Below, piece after piece: positions 16,661 to 30,000 of a stretch of DNA of 64,000 nucleotides (position 1 is the stretch's first letter; each line of letters opens with the position of its first letter). Source of the stretch: Glebionis coronaria (taxonomy: Eukaryota > Streptophyta > Magnoliopsida > Asterales > Asteraceae); the NCBI GenBank assembly GCA_025667525.1, contig CM046877.1:264217706-264281705 (forward strand). Direction: 5' to 3'. The notes below the pieces were generated by a model, which searched no databases, was not told the origin of the DNA, and saw nothing but the letters and a program-made list of their open reading frames with translations. The position numbers and the translations under genes are program-made.

Positions 16661-19600
16661 TGATATTGAGTAAAATACGTCTTTTAGGAAACAGAGCGTA
16701 TAAGTGCGGCAAGTATTAAACTCGATGATTTAGGAAAACCGACAAGTCGAATAAATGCGGGTTCGTTCTCGAAGGAGGTGTGTGTATTAATGTGCCAATA
16801 TATATGAAATCAAGTTTGGATTAGTGACGTTTTTGGTTTAAAGAGAGAAAAAGAAAAGACGAGCTACGACTACGATTAAACTACGACGTTGACGTAAAAC
16901 GCGAACGTAAATACGTAAAACGTGATAAAATTAAAAATTTAACCTAAAAATTAATTAAAAGATTAAACTAAGTCTAAAATAATATAAATAAGAATAAAAA
17001 TCCAACAAATATATTTTAAAACCTTCTATTAATTAAATATTCAATTTTAAATGCTAATTAAAGCCCTAAAATTAAATATAATTAACAAAATGCCCAAAAT
17101 ATTATTTTATTGAACTAATAAATCACTTATATTATTTAAAGACTAAAAAGTATTTTTCCTAAATTTTCAAAACTATTTTTCTATTTTTTAAAATGCTAAA
17201 AACAATTTTTAAACTAAAATAATCATAAAAAATAATAAAATAATGCCAAAAATAATTTGACAATTTTAAAAAATCTAAATTATACTAATGAACAGTAGAA
17301 AATTGAAAATTTTTGAAAAATGTAAAATTTTTCACTTAAAGACAAAACAGATTAATAATTAAACCCTAATTAAACTAATTTTAATTCTAAAAATTAATTA
17401 AAACAGTGAACAGTAAAATCGTTTTATGCTAAAAATCATAAACTATTTTTCTAGATATAAGAAAAATTTTAAAAGTGAAAAATATAACTTTTTACCACTA
17501 AAAGACAAAAAACAGAATTTAAAAAGTAATTAAAAATAGCAATTAAACCTAAAAAATAGCAAATGAACAATAACTGAAAATTAAATTAAACTGAAAAATC
17601 AAGAATTAAATAAGAAAAATAATGAAAAAAGTTTTAAGACCTAAAACCTATTTTAGGTCACTAAAGACAAAAAATTAAACTACTGAAAGTGACACTTAAT
17701 TCCTTTTTGTCTGCTAGTAGAGCAGTGGGAACTTGTATACTAGCAGTGGGAACTTGGTTCCCACTGACAGTATAAAAAAAACGGGTCTGTATGGTTTTAA
17801 GCTCATATCTTTTTGGTTTCTTGGTTTTTCTTGGATAGAAGGGCACCCCCACAACCAGTTGGGTTGTGGGGAGTCAGATAAACAATAAAAACACAAGGTT
17901 GTTCACACAAATTGCACACAAAATGGACAAAAAGTTACTGATATGACTGAAAAAGGTCTGTGAACAGTTATCTGATTCACTTGGCAATAAAATGGATTTT
18001 GGGTGCTTATATCTTGCTCAAATCATCACCAAACTGAGTCACACAAGTCCTAAATCCTAGAGTGCACTTAATTCTATCAGACTTCAAGAGTGACTGGTCT
18101 AAATTCAACAAATCAAGTGAGTGGAATGGATTACTGTTTTTAGTTATTTTTGAACACACCAATTGCTTAAAACCTATTCAATACTTAAGGCAATGACTGA
18201 AAAATAATACCAAATGATAAACCAAGTGTGTTTAGGCAATTTTATCTAGCTTAAAGTTACCTTAACCCAGTTAATACCCTAGTGCCAAACACCCCTATAA
18301 TTACTGGAAAAACAGATTAAAGCTATGATTTTGTATCAAAAGCACTCAAAACTAATAAAGATCTATTCTAACTTGTATGATAAACCTAAACAATCAATAA
18401 TCAAAGCTAAACTAACACAAACACAACCTTCACAAATAATCCACAAAAAAGCACAATTTATCAACTAAGAATGAGGGTTCAAGCCAAGGTTTTATACCTT
18501 GTGGGACCCACATCTGGGCCCCACTATGGCTGATAATGCCATCTCCTGTTAGCAGACTGAAAGAGCTTATAGGGTTAAAAGCTAGCTGGTGTAGAGAAGA
18601 TGATGGGTGGTGACTACACTCAGTCAAAACACACCCCAATATGTCTTCACAAGAGGGGATAAATGCAACCTGCTGAAATGAAAAAAAGAACAAGGTGATA
18701 GATAGCAGCTAAGGTCACAAGCTTTTGTCAAAAGCTTGTGGCTTTAGCTTATGCTACCGTCAAACAGTGAACAAAAATTAAAATTAAAAGAACTTGAAAC
18801 TGATTTTTTCAAAACAAATTCGACAAGATCATTAAACTTAATCATCAAACTTCCACTTCCACTTTCATTTTCTTATTAAGTCCAAGAATCAGGATTAAAA
18901 ATGCTTGATAGAAATCTTTATGCCAAAAAATCAAACCAAATATTTTCTTCTTAGATGATCCTTAAACTATAATTTGCAAATTTAATAAACATTAAACTAA
19001 GAAAACATTGTAAATATGGAACACAGATAACAGCTTGTAAGATTTTAGTTTAAATAAAACTGTAAATATTCATTAAATAAAAAAAGTTTACAAGATGAAA
19101 ATCTGGAACAAGAATACAAGGTACAAACCACCTTGTATTTATACTAAGGAAAATAAGAGTCTAGAATACATAAACCCTAAACAAGAAAATCAGAAAATGC
19201 CCTCTAGGTCAAAGTTTGAAATTCGAGATTCAAAGCCCATGTGATCTTCTGCTGTTGCTGAGTTGTGTTGAATGCATCTTGGCCGTTTATTGAAGACTTT
19301 GGGAGGAAGAAAATGATGAGAGCTGTTGATTTGCTGTAGGATTCCAAATTTTCCAAAAAAGGTGAAGCAGGGGATAGATGGTGGGGCCCATTGAGTCACG
19401 GGTTGGAGGAGTTTGTTGGTGGGATTTGGTGACAATGGGGTTAATCACGTTTCTGGAAGGTGGGGGTGAAAACCCCTTTGTTTTTGTGGGTAATGAGTGT
19501 TAGGGTTTATGTGAATGAGAGGGTTAAACAGTTGAGGTTTAATTGGGTTGGGGGTAATTAGTTTTCAAAACTTGTGTTTACCCAAAATTTTTAGTAATAC

Positions 19601-20238
19601 AAAACCCGGTTTTAAAATTTTAGTGGAGGGATTTGACTTAGTTGACTTGGGCTGGTGTTGGGAAAAAGTGGTGGGTATGGACTGGGTAGGGTCGGGTTTG
19701 GTTGGGTTTTTTGTGGATATGGGTTTATTTTATACAGCTTTGGCCCCCAATGTTACTACTTGTTTTCACTTCAATTTTAACAGCTTTTCAACTCATTTCC
19801 CCTTTATATAGAACTTTGTCAACTTGTCAAATATGGCATGTGCATTTTGCAAATTAATAACAAGGATCATATATGCAAGTAATGCATTCTTCAAGGGCTT
19901 CCTTTGACATGTCTTCAAACTTCAAGGATTAGACTTGTTCAAATGAATTCTTCAAGGACTTTCTTGCCAAATCATCAAAAATGAGGGACCAATGTTGACA
20001 ATCTTCAAAACTTCAAGGACCATTTCGGAAATTCAGGATTCGGGTCCGGTTCCTTGTGCGGCTTCGTTTCCCGTGTTCGTTTTTGCTTGATTCCTTTGAT
20101 CTTTTGGTGAATTCACGATATCCGTACCTGAAATACACAATGAACAAATACAAGCACATTTTTGGGTATTCTGATGATATTTTAAGCGTTTTGAGCCCAA
20201 TTTGGACGATGAGACTATGTATAAATACAGTCTCATCA
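16661..20238 (-). repeat. G1 5' LTR (3.58 kb)
   Basis: On the minus strand it runs from TGATGAGACTG (20238) to CAATATCA (16661). The end position is fixed by the primer site and the start by the match to the 3' LTR at 1364. A length of 3,578 bp is long even for this group. No coding sequence is supported, though short chance ORFs exist. GC-rich hairpins lie at 17744-17766 (CAGTGGGAA/TTCCCACTG) and 17847-17871 (CCCCACAACC/GGTTGTGGGG). The middle (16920-17660) is very AT-rich. Confidence 0.85.
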
Positions 20239-20425
20239 GTGAATTGACCAGAGGCGTTCACTCTCGAGCATACAAAAGTTTTCTTAAAACTGCATCATGC
20301 ATTCATACAAAAATTTTCTTGCATAAAATTTTTCTCGTGAAATTTTAGTATAAATTTTTTTCATGTATATATTTTTATTTTATGTTTTGATCTGTTTAAT
20401 CATATGTTTTATGTTATACTGTCAG
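20239..20425 (+). other. G2 5' leader remnant
   Basis: This is AT-rich leader. Immediately before the gag ATG the sequence TTATACTGTCAG resembles a plant 3' splice site, so the gag start may follow a leader intron. No matching 5' splice site can be fixed because the upstream leader is outside the window. Confidence 0.45.
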
Positions 20426-20579
20426 ATGGTTCTCACACACGAACAGGAGCAACTCAATGCTACAATTCAGGCTGCCATGCAAGCCTTGCTTCCTCAACTG
20501 AGGAATGACATCAGGGCTGAAGTTCAAGCTGCCAACAATCAGCAGCACAATCAGCCACCTCCTCCTCCTCCTCCAGTGA
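20426..20579 (+). pseudogene. G2 gag, first exon-like part
   Basis: ATG 20426 starts a frame with a Gln/Ala-rich helix and a poly-Pro stretch. It is interrupted after a GTG codon by Copia C. The target duplication AGTGA (20575-20579 and 32673-32677) lets the frame resume at 32678 with no base lost, so the Copia insertion alone explains the break. Confidence 0.85.
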
Positions 20580-20964
20580 TGTTGTCCCATATATTTTGTT
20601 ATGATTAAGCAATGAAGAGAGAATGAAAATAGATGAAGAAGAGATGAATTCCTAGAGAGAGAAAGTAGTGAGAGAAAGTAGAGAGGAGATGATTAACTTG
20701 GTGAGATTAGATTAAGAAAAGAATTAGTTACAAAATGACCATCCACCCTCCTAACATGCTAGGAGGGTAGTATATATAGTCCACCCACATGCGGGCTTTA
20801 ATGGACTATATATTGGGCCGGGCTTGTCTTTTGGACTTTAATTAGTTTAAATCCAAGCCCATGAATCACGACTAAATACCTACTTATTACAACGTTCTAA
20901 TAAATATTACAATAGAAACCTATGACCGAACATTCTTGTTTGACTCAATATTTTGAGGCTAACA
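20580..20964 (-). repeat. Copia C 3' LTR
   Basis: On the minus strand it runs from TGTTAGCC (20964) to GGGACAACA (20580). It contains ACTATATATAC followed by the CCCTCCTA/TAGGAGGG hairpin (20746-20767) and a CT-rich tract. No difference from the other LTR was seen. Confidence 0.95.
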
Positions 20965-20986
20965 ATCTCCCCCAATGTGAGGTCAT
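20922..20986 (-). other. Copia C polypurine tract/LTR-start stem-loop
   Basis: On the minus strand the tract ATTGGGGGAGAT (20965-20976) abuts the LTR. Arms ATGACC (20981-20986) and GGTCAT (20922-20927) bracket it with a 53-nt loop. A small hairpin, CTCAA/TTGAG (20944-20957), lies just inside the LTR. Confidence 0.7.
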
Positions 20987-23507
20987 TCCTCTTTGATAAT
21001 TGGATTCCAATGGAGATTTATGAATTTCGTCATAAATGAGTCTTGAACGTGTAACAGTAGTTTTGTTCCTTCATGCTGTGATCTTTGAGCCTTTGTCGTT
21101 GTCTTTCGACTTTATCTTTAAATCTTGAGATCTTCAAATCATTCTTGATTTGTCTTTGCCATCTTGTGATCTTGTGTCTTTATCCACATGCTCACCCTAT
21201 CAATTGTTGGATAAGTCTTTGGGCATGAATATGTGGTTGTGAATCTTTGAATTTGCTGAGTACACCGTGACGCCACCTTCTCGAGACAAAATATAGACAC
21301 GGACTGAATGGCTTTGACATTCGTCCTAAATCGGTAGCGTTTTACCTCCGGTCGGTGAAGACCGTTATACGATATTAAATATCGTACCTGTGATCAGGTA
21401 GATTCAATTAAGAATCTCCTTGACAGGGTTTCGCGGCTGTACTAGCCGTTCTCTTTACTCGACCGTCTCAAAGCAAGACTGCGAACATAGAGAGTGAATC
21501 AATTGGATAGATATCCGCTTGATTAAAGTCGTCAATTCAAATTCCTGGAACAAGTTTGATTCATTAAGAATCTTACCATTGTTGCTTTCCAGTTGACACA
21601 AGTTTGATTCATAAGAATCTCACAAGTCACCTACCGTAGCGCTGTTTGAGGTTGACGCTAGAAGGATTTCCATTCGTCACTGTGAATATTAATGAATATC
21701 ACTCTGAATGTTCTGGCAAGACCATAAAGATATTGCGTAGAAACCTGAAACGAGTTTGAATCAATTCAGAATCAAACCACTGTTGCTTTTCAGTTTTACA
21801 TATGTTCAATTCATAAAGAATCTTGCATATGACCTACCGCAGTGCTGTTTGATGTTAACACTGGAAGGATTTCCACTCATCATTGTGAATACTAAGTAGT
21901 ATCACTCTGAGTGTTCTAGCAATATCGCAAGGATATAGCGTAGGACTCTCTTGATCTTCATCCGTGTGTCCTAACGAGATTTGATTGATCTCTTGGCTCT
22001 AGACTCGATTTGTGCACTTTTAGTGGTCGGAGGCTGGAGCAGATGCCACCTATTCAATATCAACTATCTCGGAGTGAGAAAGTCAATAGAAGTCGTGTTG
22101 ATCTCCGTGACAATAAAACAAACTTCTTTTGAGAGAAGTCTGAGTAGCTAGGAAAGGGTTGTGCTTCACATCACTGGGTCCATGATGAGTTTGTCTTCAT
22201 GATGGGTTGACCCGGTTTCTGCCTAAGTTGTATGGAGGGCTTCTTTCTTTAGACCCTTTATCCTTACATTTCTTTTTCATTCTTCAACCCCTTCAATGCT
22301 TACCAAGACATCATTAATAGCACCTTGTTGTGATTGTTCCAGTGCTATCATCAGTACTTAGTCGGCATTCAGCTACGTTCACATTCTACTCCATCTTTCC
22401 TAAGGACTTCTAATAATCTATTGGATTGTCCCTGGGAAGATCCCTCCGGTTCTGGTTGGATCATAGGACTTAAACCTAACCACCCTTTTGACACCAATAA
22501 CGTCGTGAATTAAAGATGTTGTGGGTATTTGATCGTAACCATGAAAACCACTTTAAATTCTAACAAAGTGCTTGAAAAACATTTAACACCTTGCTAGTTT
22601 TGTCATTTCAGAAATGCTCCCCCTTCACATGTGCATCGATAATCGAAAGTGTTTCGCACATGTGGGTAAGAGTTAAAGTGCTTGAGTCTTATAGATCACA
22701 TTTTAATCACATTTTCTCCCCCTATCTCTAATATATAAAATCTTTTGATATTAGAGATACCAAATTTGATTAAAATATATTTTGAAAAATAGTCTTGAAA
22801 ATCTTCGGGAGAAAGATGTGTTAATCTTTTGCATGAAGTTGAATTGCTCCCCCTCAAAAATTGATCTAATTGAATTGTCATTACGAGGATTTGATCCACA
22901 TTAAACTTTTGAGGATAGGAGTTGTTGAACACACAATTTTTGAAAGATTTTGAATATCATTGAGAAATTCTTGAAAAAATTGTGTTCAACGCTTTTTGAA
23001 AAATCAATTCTTTTTGACGAAAAGGTTTTTCTAAAGCATAAACTTGAGTTCATAGACTTTGAATGTCTTGACGAATCCACTCAAGTGTAAGAAGATTTAA
23101 CTTCTTTTGCCAAGGGTAAGAGTACAAAAGCGTACACTCCCCCGTGAATTTAGATCCGGGTTGCAATCTGAAAGTGATTACAAGCCATTGTGTTGAGCTC
23201 AAAACGTTGAATGTTTTGTGACAAGCTCAACCCAAGATAGATTGCTCTACCCGTTGTTGGAAATATTGTCCAAAATAGACAATTTCCTTTATTAAAAGAA
23301 GAAATGACATGTTTTGAAAAATATTTACAACTTTCATTCGAACTTTATGTACACACCCGTGTCGTTATTGAGCGACATTTCTAGGCACGTCCATATTATC
23401 GATACTGAAAGACATGTCGAGAAGAATATTTTTGGATTATCAAATATTTTTTAATTTTGTATTTTGCTTTTTGATTAATATTTACAGGTAGATGTTTGAT
23501 AGATGAA
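20965..23507 (-). other. Copia C 3' non-coding region
   Basis: About 2.5 kb shows no credible ORF. It contains the conserved four-hairpin block (21340-21480), a duplicated unit around 21560-21900, and five GGGGGAG motifs on the minus strand (20965, 22618, 22716, 22848 and 23136). One or two degenerate hairpin units related to the Copia B array lie at 23030-23260. Confidence 0.75.
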
Positions 23508-26500
23508 TCAAGCAGGCTTCTTTGCCAGAACCTCCAGTTCTGCTGGAGTCAAACATCTCATACCAATTTGCCTAACTAGATACGCAAACCTCTCTTTCGA
23601 AAGAGCTTTTGTAAACAAGTCAGCTAATTGGTAATCAGTTCCAACAAAGTATAATTCAACAATACCTCTTTCAACTTGTTCCTTAATGAAGTGATATCGC
23701 ACATCAATGTGCTTCGTGCGGGAATGCTGTACCGGATTGCAGGAGATGGCTATGGCAGACTTTGAGTCACAGTACATAGGTACTTTATCAAAGTGGAAGC
23801 CATAATCCGTGAGTTGTGTTCTCATCCAAAGAACTTGAGCACAACACGCAGATAGAGACACATACTCCGCTTCGGCTGATGAAAGTGACGTGCAATCCTG
23901 CTTCTTGGAAGACCATCCCACAAGCTTGTCTTGACCTAGAAATTGTGCACCACCAGAAGTACTTTTACGTGTATCAAGACACCCTGCATGATCAGAATCT
24001 GAATAGGCCGTTAGAAAGAAACCGGTTTCCCTCGGATACCAGAGTCCCATGTGAATGGTATTCTTAAGGTACCGAAAGATCCGTTTAACCTCCTTGAGGT
24101 GCTTTTCAGTGGGTCGTGCTAGATATCGTGCACAATAACACGTAGCATGATGAATATCAGGTCTGCTTGCTGTCAAGTACATGAGGGACCCGATCATGGA
24201 ACGATATCTCGTTTGATCTATGGGTAATACCTCCAAATCAGCATCTAGGGATGTGGTTGATAACGGTGTCCCAACGGGGTCACATGATGTCATACCATGC
24301 ATTGTGATTATCTCTTGACAATACTTAGCTTGGTTAATAAAGATACCACTTGGGGATTGGTGAACTTGAATTCCTAGAAAGAATTTTAGTTCGCCCATCA
24401 TAGACATTTCAAATCTGTTGTGCATTACTTTTTCAAACCATTTTGAAAGTTTTGGGTTTGTAGACCCGAAAATAATGTCATCAACATACATTTGCACAAG
24501 CAGAATGTCATCCCCATATTTATAAGTGAACAAAGTTAGATCAATGGAACCTTTTGAGAAACCTTTGGAGACCAGAAATTTTGAGAGCTCGTCGTACCAC
24601 GCCCTTGGAGCTTGCTTGAGTCCATATAGTGCTTTGTGGAGACGATACACCTTGTCAGGGTAATGAGGATTGACGAATCCTTCCGGCTGCGTGACATAGA
24701 CTTCTTCCTTCAAAGGACCGTTAAGAAACGCCGTCTTTACGTCCATTTGATAGACAATGAATCCCTTATGTGCAGCATAAGCAAGAAAAATCCTGACTGC
24801 TTCCATTCGAGCAACTGGTGCAAATGATTCTTCAAAATCAATACCCTCTTTTTGTCCATACCCTTTAGCCACTAGCCTAGATTTATTCTTGATGATCGTG
24901 TTTTCTTCATCCATCTTGTTTTTCCAGATCCATCGAAGATTTAATGGTGTTACATCGTATGGTCTGTCAACCAGTTCCCAGACTTTAAGTCTTTCAAACT
25001 GTTGAAGTTCATCCCTCATCGATTCAATCCAAGCATGATCAGCCATGGCTTCTTTGATGTTTTTCGGTTCAGCAGTACTCACGGCGAGTGCGAACATACA
25101 AACATTGCCATCGGTTTCAAGCTGTCGTCTTGTACGAACGGGCTGTGAAGGGTTTCCAATGACATGAACCAAAGGATGATCTCGGGTCCAATGATGTGTT
25201 GAAGGATGTCGTTGATAGAAAGTATGCATATTTGACGGATCAACATGGCGAGTAGAAGACTCTCCAGTTTCGTGTACCGGTGTACCGAATGGGTTGATGA
25301 ATTCGTCTTCGTCAGATAATGCATTGTCTGCTTGATTTATGTTCTCTGGAGTAATGACAGTAGTTGTGGATGTTGTAGGATCGATTGTTGAAGTAATATT
25401 CTGAGGAGGTAAATCTGCAGCAACCCGTGTTGAAGTAGATGAAGTTGTATCTTGTTGTTGACGATGATCGGTTTCATCATTCTTATCATGAGTGACAGCG
25501 GAAGACTTTGATACAACTTGTTTCTCCCCCGTGAAATATTCATCATACATTGGTCCATATAACATTTCCAACTCTTCAATTGTCGTGTCGACTGTCATAT
25601 CAGCTCTAGGAACATTCTCTGGAACCAGCGTTGAACTTGACGGTTCATTGCTGTGGTCTTGAGTTTCGAGTTCCGTGCGGTTGTGAACGGAAGTCGTTTG
25701 TCGTTGTTGATCGGGACTTAAACTGTTTTGTTCAAGTGCCATTTCTTGAGATTCATCAAATCGGATGTGAATTGTCTCGACAATCAATTTTGTTCTTTTG
25801 TTGAACACTCTATATCCCTTAGACTGAGTTGCATATCCCACAAGAATACATGCATCACCTTTTTCTTTCATCTTATCCAAATTTTCACCATCTCGTATAA
25901 TGTAACAAATACATCCAAAAACATGAAGGTGTTTGAGTGAAGGTTTACGATCATGAATTATGTGATATGGTGTCTTTTCGTGTCTTGGGATAATTAAGGA
26001 GCGGTTTTGTGTGTAGCATGCGGTTGACACGGCTTCGGCCCAAAAGTATAGTGGAAGTTTTGAAGCGGATAATAATGTTCGAGCAGCTTCAACCAAAGTA
26101 CGGTTTCGTCTTTCAACAACGCCGTTTTGTTCGGGTGTTCGAGCAATAGATGTTTCATGTTCAATCCCTTCGGCTTCAAAATACTTTCTCAGATTAGAAT
26201 TCAAAAATTCTGTACCTCTGTCAGTACGAACCACTTTAACTTGAGCTTGAAGACCACGTTGTATCAATTTAAGGAAGCTGATGAGAACGTCGGGAGTTTC
26301 ATCTTTGGATCTCAAGAAATGAGTCCATGTGTACCTTGAGTAATCATCGACTATTACTAGAATATATTTCTTGCCATTGATACTCTGAACACGCATTAGA
26401 CCACACAGATCCATGTGAAGAAGATCTAACCGTCCTTTAGAGCTTGGTGTTGTCTTTGTTTTGAAGCTACTTCGTTTAGCTTTACAAAGTTCACAAGAAG

Positions 26501-27050
26501 AACAAAGATGATCTTTGATGAATTTCAAGCGTGGAAGGCCTCTCACAATATCTTTCTTGGAAAGCAAGTTAATGGTATCAAAGTTGAGATGAGAAAGACG
26601 TTGATGCCATAACCATGCCTGAGTCGTTGAAGCTTTAGCCATGAAGCAAATTGGAGTTGATGAAGTTGTGTCTTGAAGTGAAATTGTGTAAAGATCAGTA
26701 CCCCGTGTATCGGTAAGTAAGTCATTCCCATCATAATCACGAACAAAACATGTCTTCTTTCTGAAAGCAACTTCCAAATCCGCATCACAGAATTGACCAA
26801 CCGAGAAAAGATTGTGATTGAGCCCTTCGACGTAGTATACCCTTTTAATCGTGATATTCCCCTGAACCAAATCTCCATATCCTAGGATCGGTGCAAATTG
26901 ATCATTTCCGAATCGGACCGTACCTAGGAACTTCTCCACGAAGTTAATTAGAAGCTTGAGATTCCCCGTCATGTGCTTCGTGCATCCGGAGTCCATTATG
27001 AAGAGAACTATTTGTATCACCTGCAGAAGAGTTAGAACACGATGGAGCAT
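23508..27050 (-). CDS. Copia C Pol polyprotein (protease, integrase, RT, RNase H)
   Basis: The open frame covers 1,180 codons. Protease: D20 in MDSGC. Integrase zinc domain: H149, H154, C186, C189. Integrase core: D214, D277 and E313, giving exact D,D35E spacing. The RT has [12 protein letters not shown] and the catalytic YVDD. RNase H has [15 protein letters not shown] and CDSKSA, with the TKHID motif near the end. All are intact. The frame overlaps the gag frame by 107 nt and is offset by +1, so Pol must be made by +1 frameshifting, unless the offset is a recent mutation. The first residues given by an ATG at 27050 may therefore not be the true N-terminus. Confidence 0.92.
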   Translation of the reverse strand: MLHRVLTLLQVIQIVLFIMDSGCTKHMTGNLKLLINFVEKFLGTVRFGNDQFAPILGYGDLVQGNITIKRVYYVEGLNHNLFSVGQFCDADLEVAFRKKTCFVRDYDGNDLLTDTRGTDLYTISLQDTTSSTPICFMAKASTTQAWLWHQRLSHLNFDTINLLSKKDIVRGLPRLKFIKDHLCSSCELCKAKRSSFKTKTTPSSKGRLDLLHMDLCGLMRVQSINGKKYILVIVDDYSRYTWTHFLRSKDETPDVLISFLKLIQRGLQAQVKVVRTDRGTEFLNSNLRKYFEAEGIEHETSIARTPEQNGVVERRNRTLVEAARTLLSASKLPLYFWAEAVSTACYTQNRSLIIPRHEKTPYHIIHDRKPSLKHLHVFGCICYIIRDGENLDKMKEKGDACILVGYATQSKGYRVFNKRTKLIVETIHIRFDESQEMALEQNSLSPDQQRQTTSVHNRTELETQDHSNEPSSSTLVPENVPRADMTVDTTIEELEMLYGPMYDEYFTGEKQVVSKSSAVTHDKNDETDHRQQQDTTSSTSTRVAADLPPQNITSTIDPTTSTTTVITPENINQADNALSDEDEFINPFGTPVHETGESSTRHVDPSNMHTFYQRHPSTHHWTRDHPLVHVIGNPSQPVRTRRQLETDGNVCMFALAVSTAEPKNIKEAMADHAWIESMRDELQQFERLKVWELVDRPYDVTPLNLRWIWKNKMDEENTIIKNKSRLVAKGYGQKEGIDFEESFAPVARMEAVRIFLAYAAHKGFIVYQMDVKTAFLNGPLKEEVYVTQPEGFVNPHYPDKVYRLHKALYGLKQAPRAWYDELSKFLVSKGFSKGSIDLTLFTYKYGDDILLVQMYVDDIIFGSTNPKLSKWFEKVMHNRFEMSMMGELKFFLGIQVHQSPSGIFINQAKYCQEIITMHGMTSCDPVGTPLSTTSLDADLEVLPIDQTRYRSMIGSLMYLTASRPDIHHATCYCARYLARPTEKHLKEVKRIFRYLKNTIHMGLWYPRETGFFLTAYSDSDHAGCLDTRKSTSGGAQFLGQDKLVGWSSKKQDCTSLSSAEAEYVSLSACCAQVLWMRTQLTDYGFHFDKVPMYCDSKSAIAISCNPVQHSRTKHIDVRYHFIKEQVERGIVELYFVGTDYQLADLFTKALSKERFAYLVRQIGMRCLTPAELEVLAKKPA

Positions 27051-30000
27051 TTGCTAAATTGGATACCACAGTAGTTGTGATAGTAGAATCATTAGTGTCC
27101 TTATCAACATTTAAAGGCAAACTAACACTCGTTTTCACATTTTCTGTCCTAACTTTAGGCATCCATTTATATCCGGGAGGACATTGATTAGCAAACCACC
27201 ATTTCCAAGACTTACTGGCAGACTCATATAATTCCTTAATTTTGCTTCTAGGATTCTTAGTGGTGGAGTCTGATGCATTACTTTTCTTAGTGGGGGTTGC
27301 ACCAGAATGGTTCACTTTGCGTTTGGGTTTACTAGCTCTAATAGGCATTGCAACTTGCTTCTTAGTTCTAGTATCTACGCCTTTAACTTTATTTATAGCA
27401 CACATAGAATGATTAGCATTAGCACACTTGCCACATTTGACACAAGCAAATTTCACATTCATAGCATTCAAAGTTGAATCATTCAAATCGTCATGACACG
27501 CGATTACAGACGTTTTATTCTTAGAAACATTGAAAATCCTAGGGTGTTCTTCTACTTGCTTCATCTTCCCTTGATTCTTGTGTTTCCAGACCTTATCATT
27601 CTCTTGAGTGCTCTTAAGCTGAGGTCGGCTAACACTAGTAGTGGAGACTATTCCTATAGTAGAAGACACACGAATATTAGTGTTTCTAGAAGTCTGAGGC
27701 GAGTGAGTATCTTTGTTTGTGGGCTTCGTGGACATTCTATACATCCCTGGTTTAATCACATTATTGTTCTTAACGCTTGGTGCTATAGGATTCCTTATGG
27801 GTTGAGCTTGTGGTAACCTTTCCTTTCCATCCATCTTGGGGGCAAACACAGGTTTTGCAAACGAGGAATTAGATAAAGCAGATGGTTTTCCCAAGATAGA
27901 GGATCTATTCTCTTTAGAGGCATTGGGTTGTCTAACAACATTTTTCTTAATGCTAGGTTCCACAATTTTCCCACCCATTTTAGCAATGAGTTTCTGCAAC
28001 TCAGCTATCGCTCTGTCCCTGTCTTGTAATTGAGCTTTCAACCCGTTAATTTCCAAATTCTGTTCATTCATTTCTCTAAATGTTTGGGAAAGTTTTTCTT
28101 GCATTTTATTATCATGTGGAAAACGACCAACGTCTTTTTGCAAAGCAAGTTCAAGTGAATGACAATGTTTTTGAAGGAAATCAGTTTTGTGTTGAAGTAA
28201 CTCAAAAGCCTTTTTGTCAACATTTTCTTTACATTTCGAAAGCTCAATTTCAAGACGTTCACATTCTTTGATCTTATCAAGATATTGGCATGCAACTTCA
28301 GAATATTCATCAATATCAGCACAAGATGTAAAATAAGCACACATAACATCTTTAGAAACGCATTCTTGCAAGAGTAAATCATATTCATCTGAGAAATCAG
28401 ACTTCTCCATTTGAAGATCATCAATGTGTTTCTCAATAGATTCAACATATTTTAAATCATCAAACATTTCAGTCCGAATGAACTCCTCAAGTTGAAGAAC
28501 AGTTTCTTTAATCAACGCCGTGTTTGGAATTAAGAGTTCTTTGACAAGCAAGGTAATATCTTGAGGAATCGGACGTGTCCACTCAGCATTTTCACGTTTT
28601 GCCCAGTCTCTTTCAACAATAGATTTAACATTATCTATGTGGTGTTTAAGAATACCTAATGTTTTCCTACTCTTGCTTTTAGATTCATCTAGAGGGAGGT
28701 AGTTGATGTATTTGTAAACATTAGATTTCTTAGGGGCAAATGCTTTCTTCCATTGAATTCTCTTTTGTTTGCATTCTAAGAACACTTCCTCACGAGTTTT
28801 CTGAGTTTGTTTGTTGAACAGGCCATAAAGACTATTCTCATAAGCATAATTATAAGGTTTCACAAACTCCTTATTAACAAGTGGTTGACTATCAGCATCC
28901 CAAAGGGCAGTCTCTTCACTATCGGCACTAACAGGCATGCAATCAAGATCTGTCCTTTCAGTCTCATCAAGATAAAGATGCGGGTTCGCAGCTTGAGCTT
29001 TGGCAAGGTACTCAGGACTTGCAAAGCTAGCTTGACCCTTAAACATCGAAGGAGGTGCTAGCATTCTTACGGATTGAATAGAATCATGCGTTTTATAAAC
29101 AACGTTCTTCAAAAAGTCGACTTGTGCTTCTAGTTTCGTAACTTTTTCGGTTTCTTTATCATATCTACTTTTGAAGTCTTGTTTTAACGCATCTACCTCT
29201 TGTTTCTTATCCTCTAGAATTTTAGCAGAATCAGTGGTGGTCATAGAGAGCTTTTGTTCAAGTTCATTAACTTTGGTATTGGCAAGGTACGTTTTTTGAC
29301 GTTCATCCATTAAGAAAACATTATATTGACGCTTCTCTTTAGCTAATAACTCAAGAGTTGTATTATATTTGTTTTCAAAATCGTCCTTTTGACTTTTTAA
29401 CGCACTTCCCTTGTACCCCTCAAGCTCTTTGGTTTTCTGAAGGAGCTCATCTCTATAGCTTTCAGTTATCTCAGTAGATTTGATAAGAGCAGCTTTACAT
29501 TCTTCAAAACTTTGAGTGAGCGTAGCGTTTGCCTTCTTTAATTGCTTTTGACTCTTTTTATTTTCAGTGACATCTTTTTGTAAAGTAGCAATTAAATTAG
29601 CAAGCGCAATACGTTCCTCTTCATCATATTCATTTGCATGTTGATCATCCTCAGACTCATTATTGCACATGTCTGATGAATCGGGTGTGGTATTGCTATC
29701 AACCGTTTCCATCATACACGTGTCATTAATGGCATTGGGTAGATCACTATGCTCAGGAATATCACCAAACACATTATATTCATCAGTAGTGTGTACCTTA
29801 TCGATTGGCTCAGTGTCAAAGATAGGACAATTGTCATCTTCAGTGACTTTGAGAACTTCTTCAACCTTTGCCATGTACGAGTAATGTGCATCAAGCTCTT
29901 GATCAGAATCTTCATCATCAGTATCATCAAGCATGGCTCCTTCCTCAGCTGACAATTTAACCCCTGCTTCCATCTTTTTGCATAGCAACATCTTTTCCTT

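Larger units (their letters stand above)
1121..20238 (-). mobile_element. G1, non-autonomous Athila/Tat-like Gypsy element, interrupted by Copia A and B
   Basis: Read on the minus strand the parts are: 5' LTR 16661-20238, primer site 16638-16657, leader, one Gag-protease ORF (11976-15812), a 3' non-coding region split by Copia B (10847-11975 and 1365-2104), and the start of the 3' LTR (1121-1364), which Copia A cuts. The primer site matches the Athila/Tat type. Without Copia B the internal region is about 6.5 kb, and no reverse transcriptase, RNase H or integrase is visible in it. G1 is itself inserted in the 5' leader of G2. The right-hand target duplication would be GTGAA at 20239-20243; the left copy is outside the window. 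Confidence 0.85.

Noticed and set aside
19548..19811. Small ORF in the G1 LTR
   Set aside because: Low-complexity G/T-rich sequence inside an LTR; no recognisable domain.
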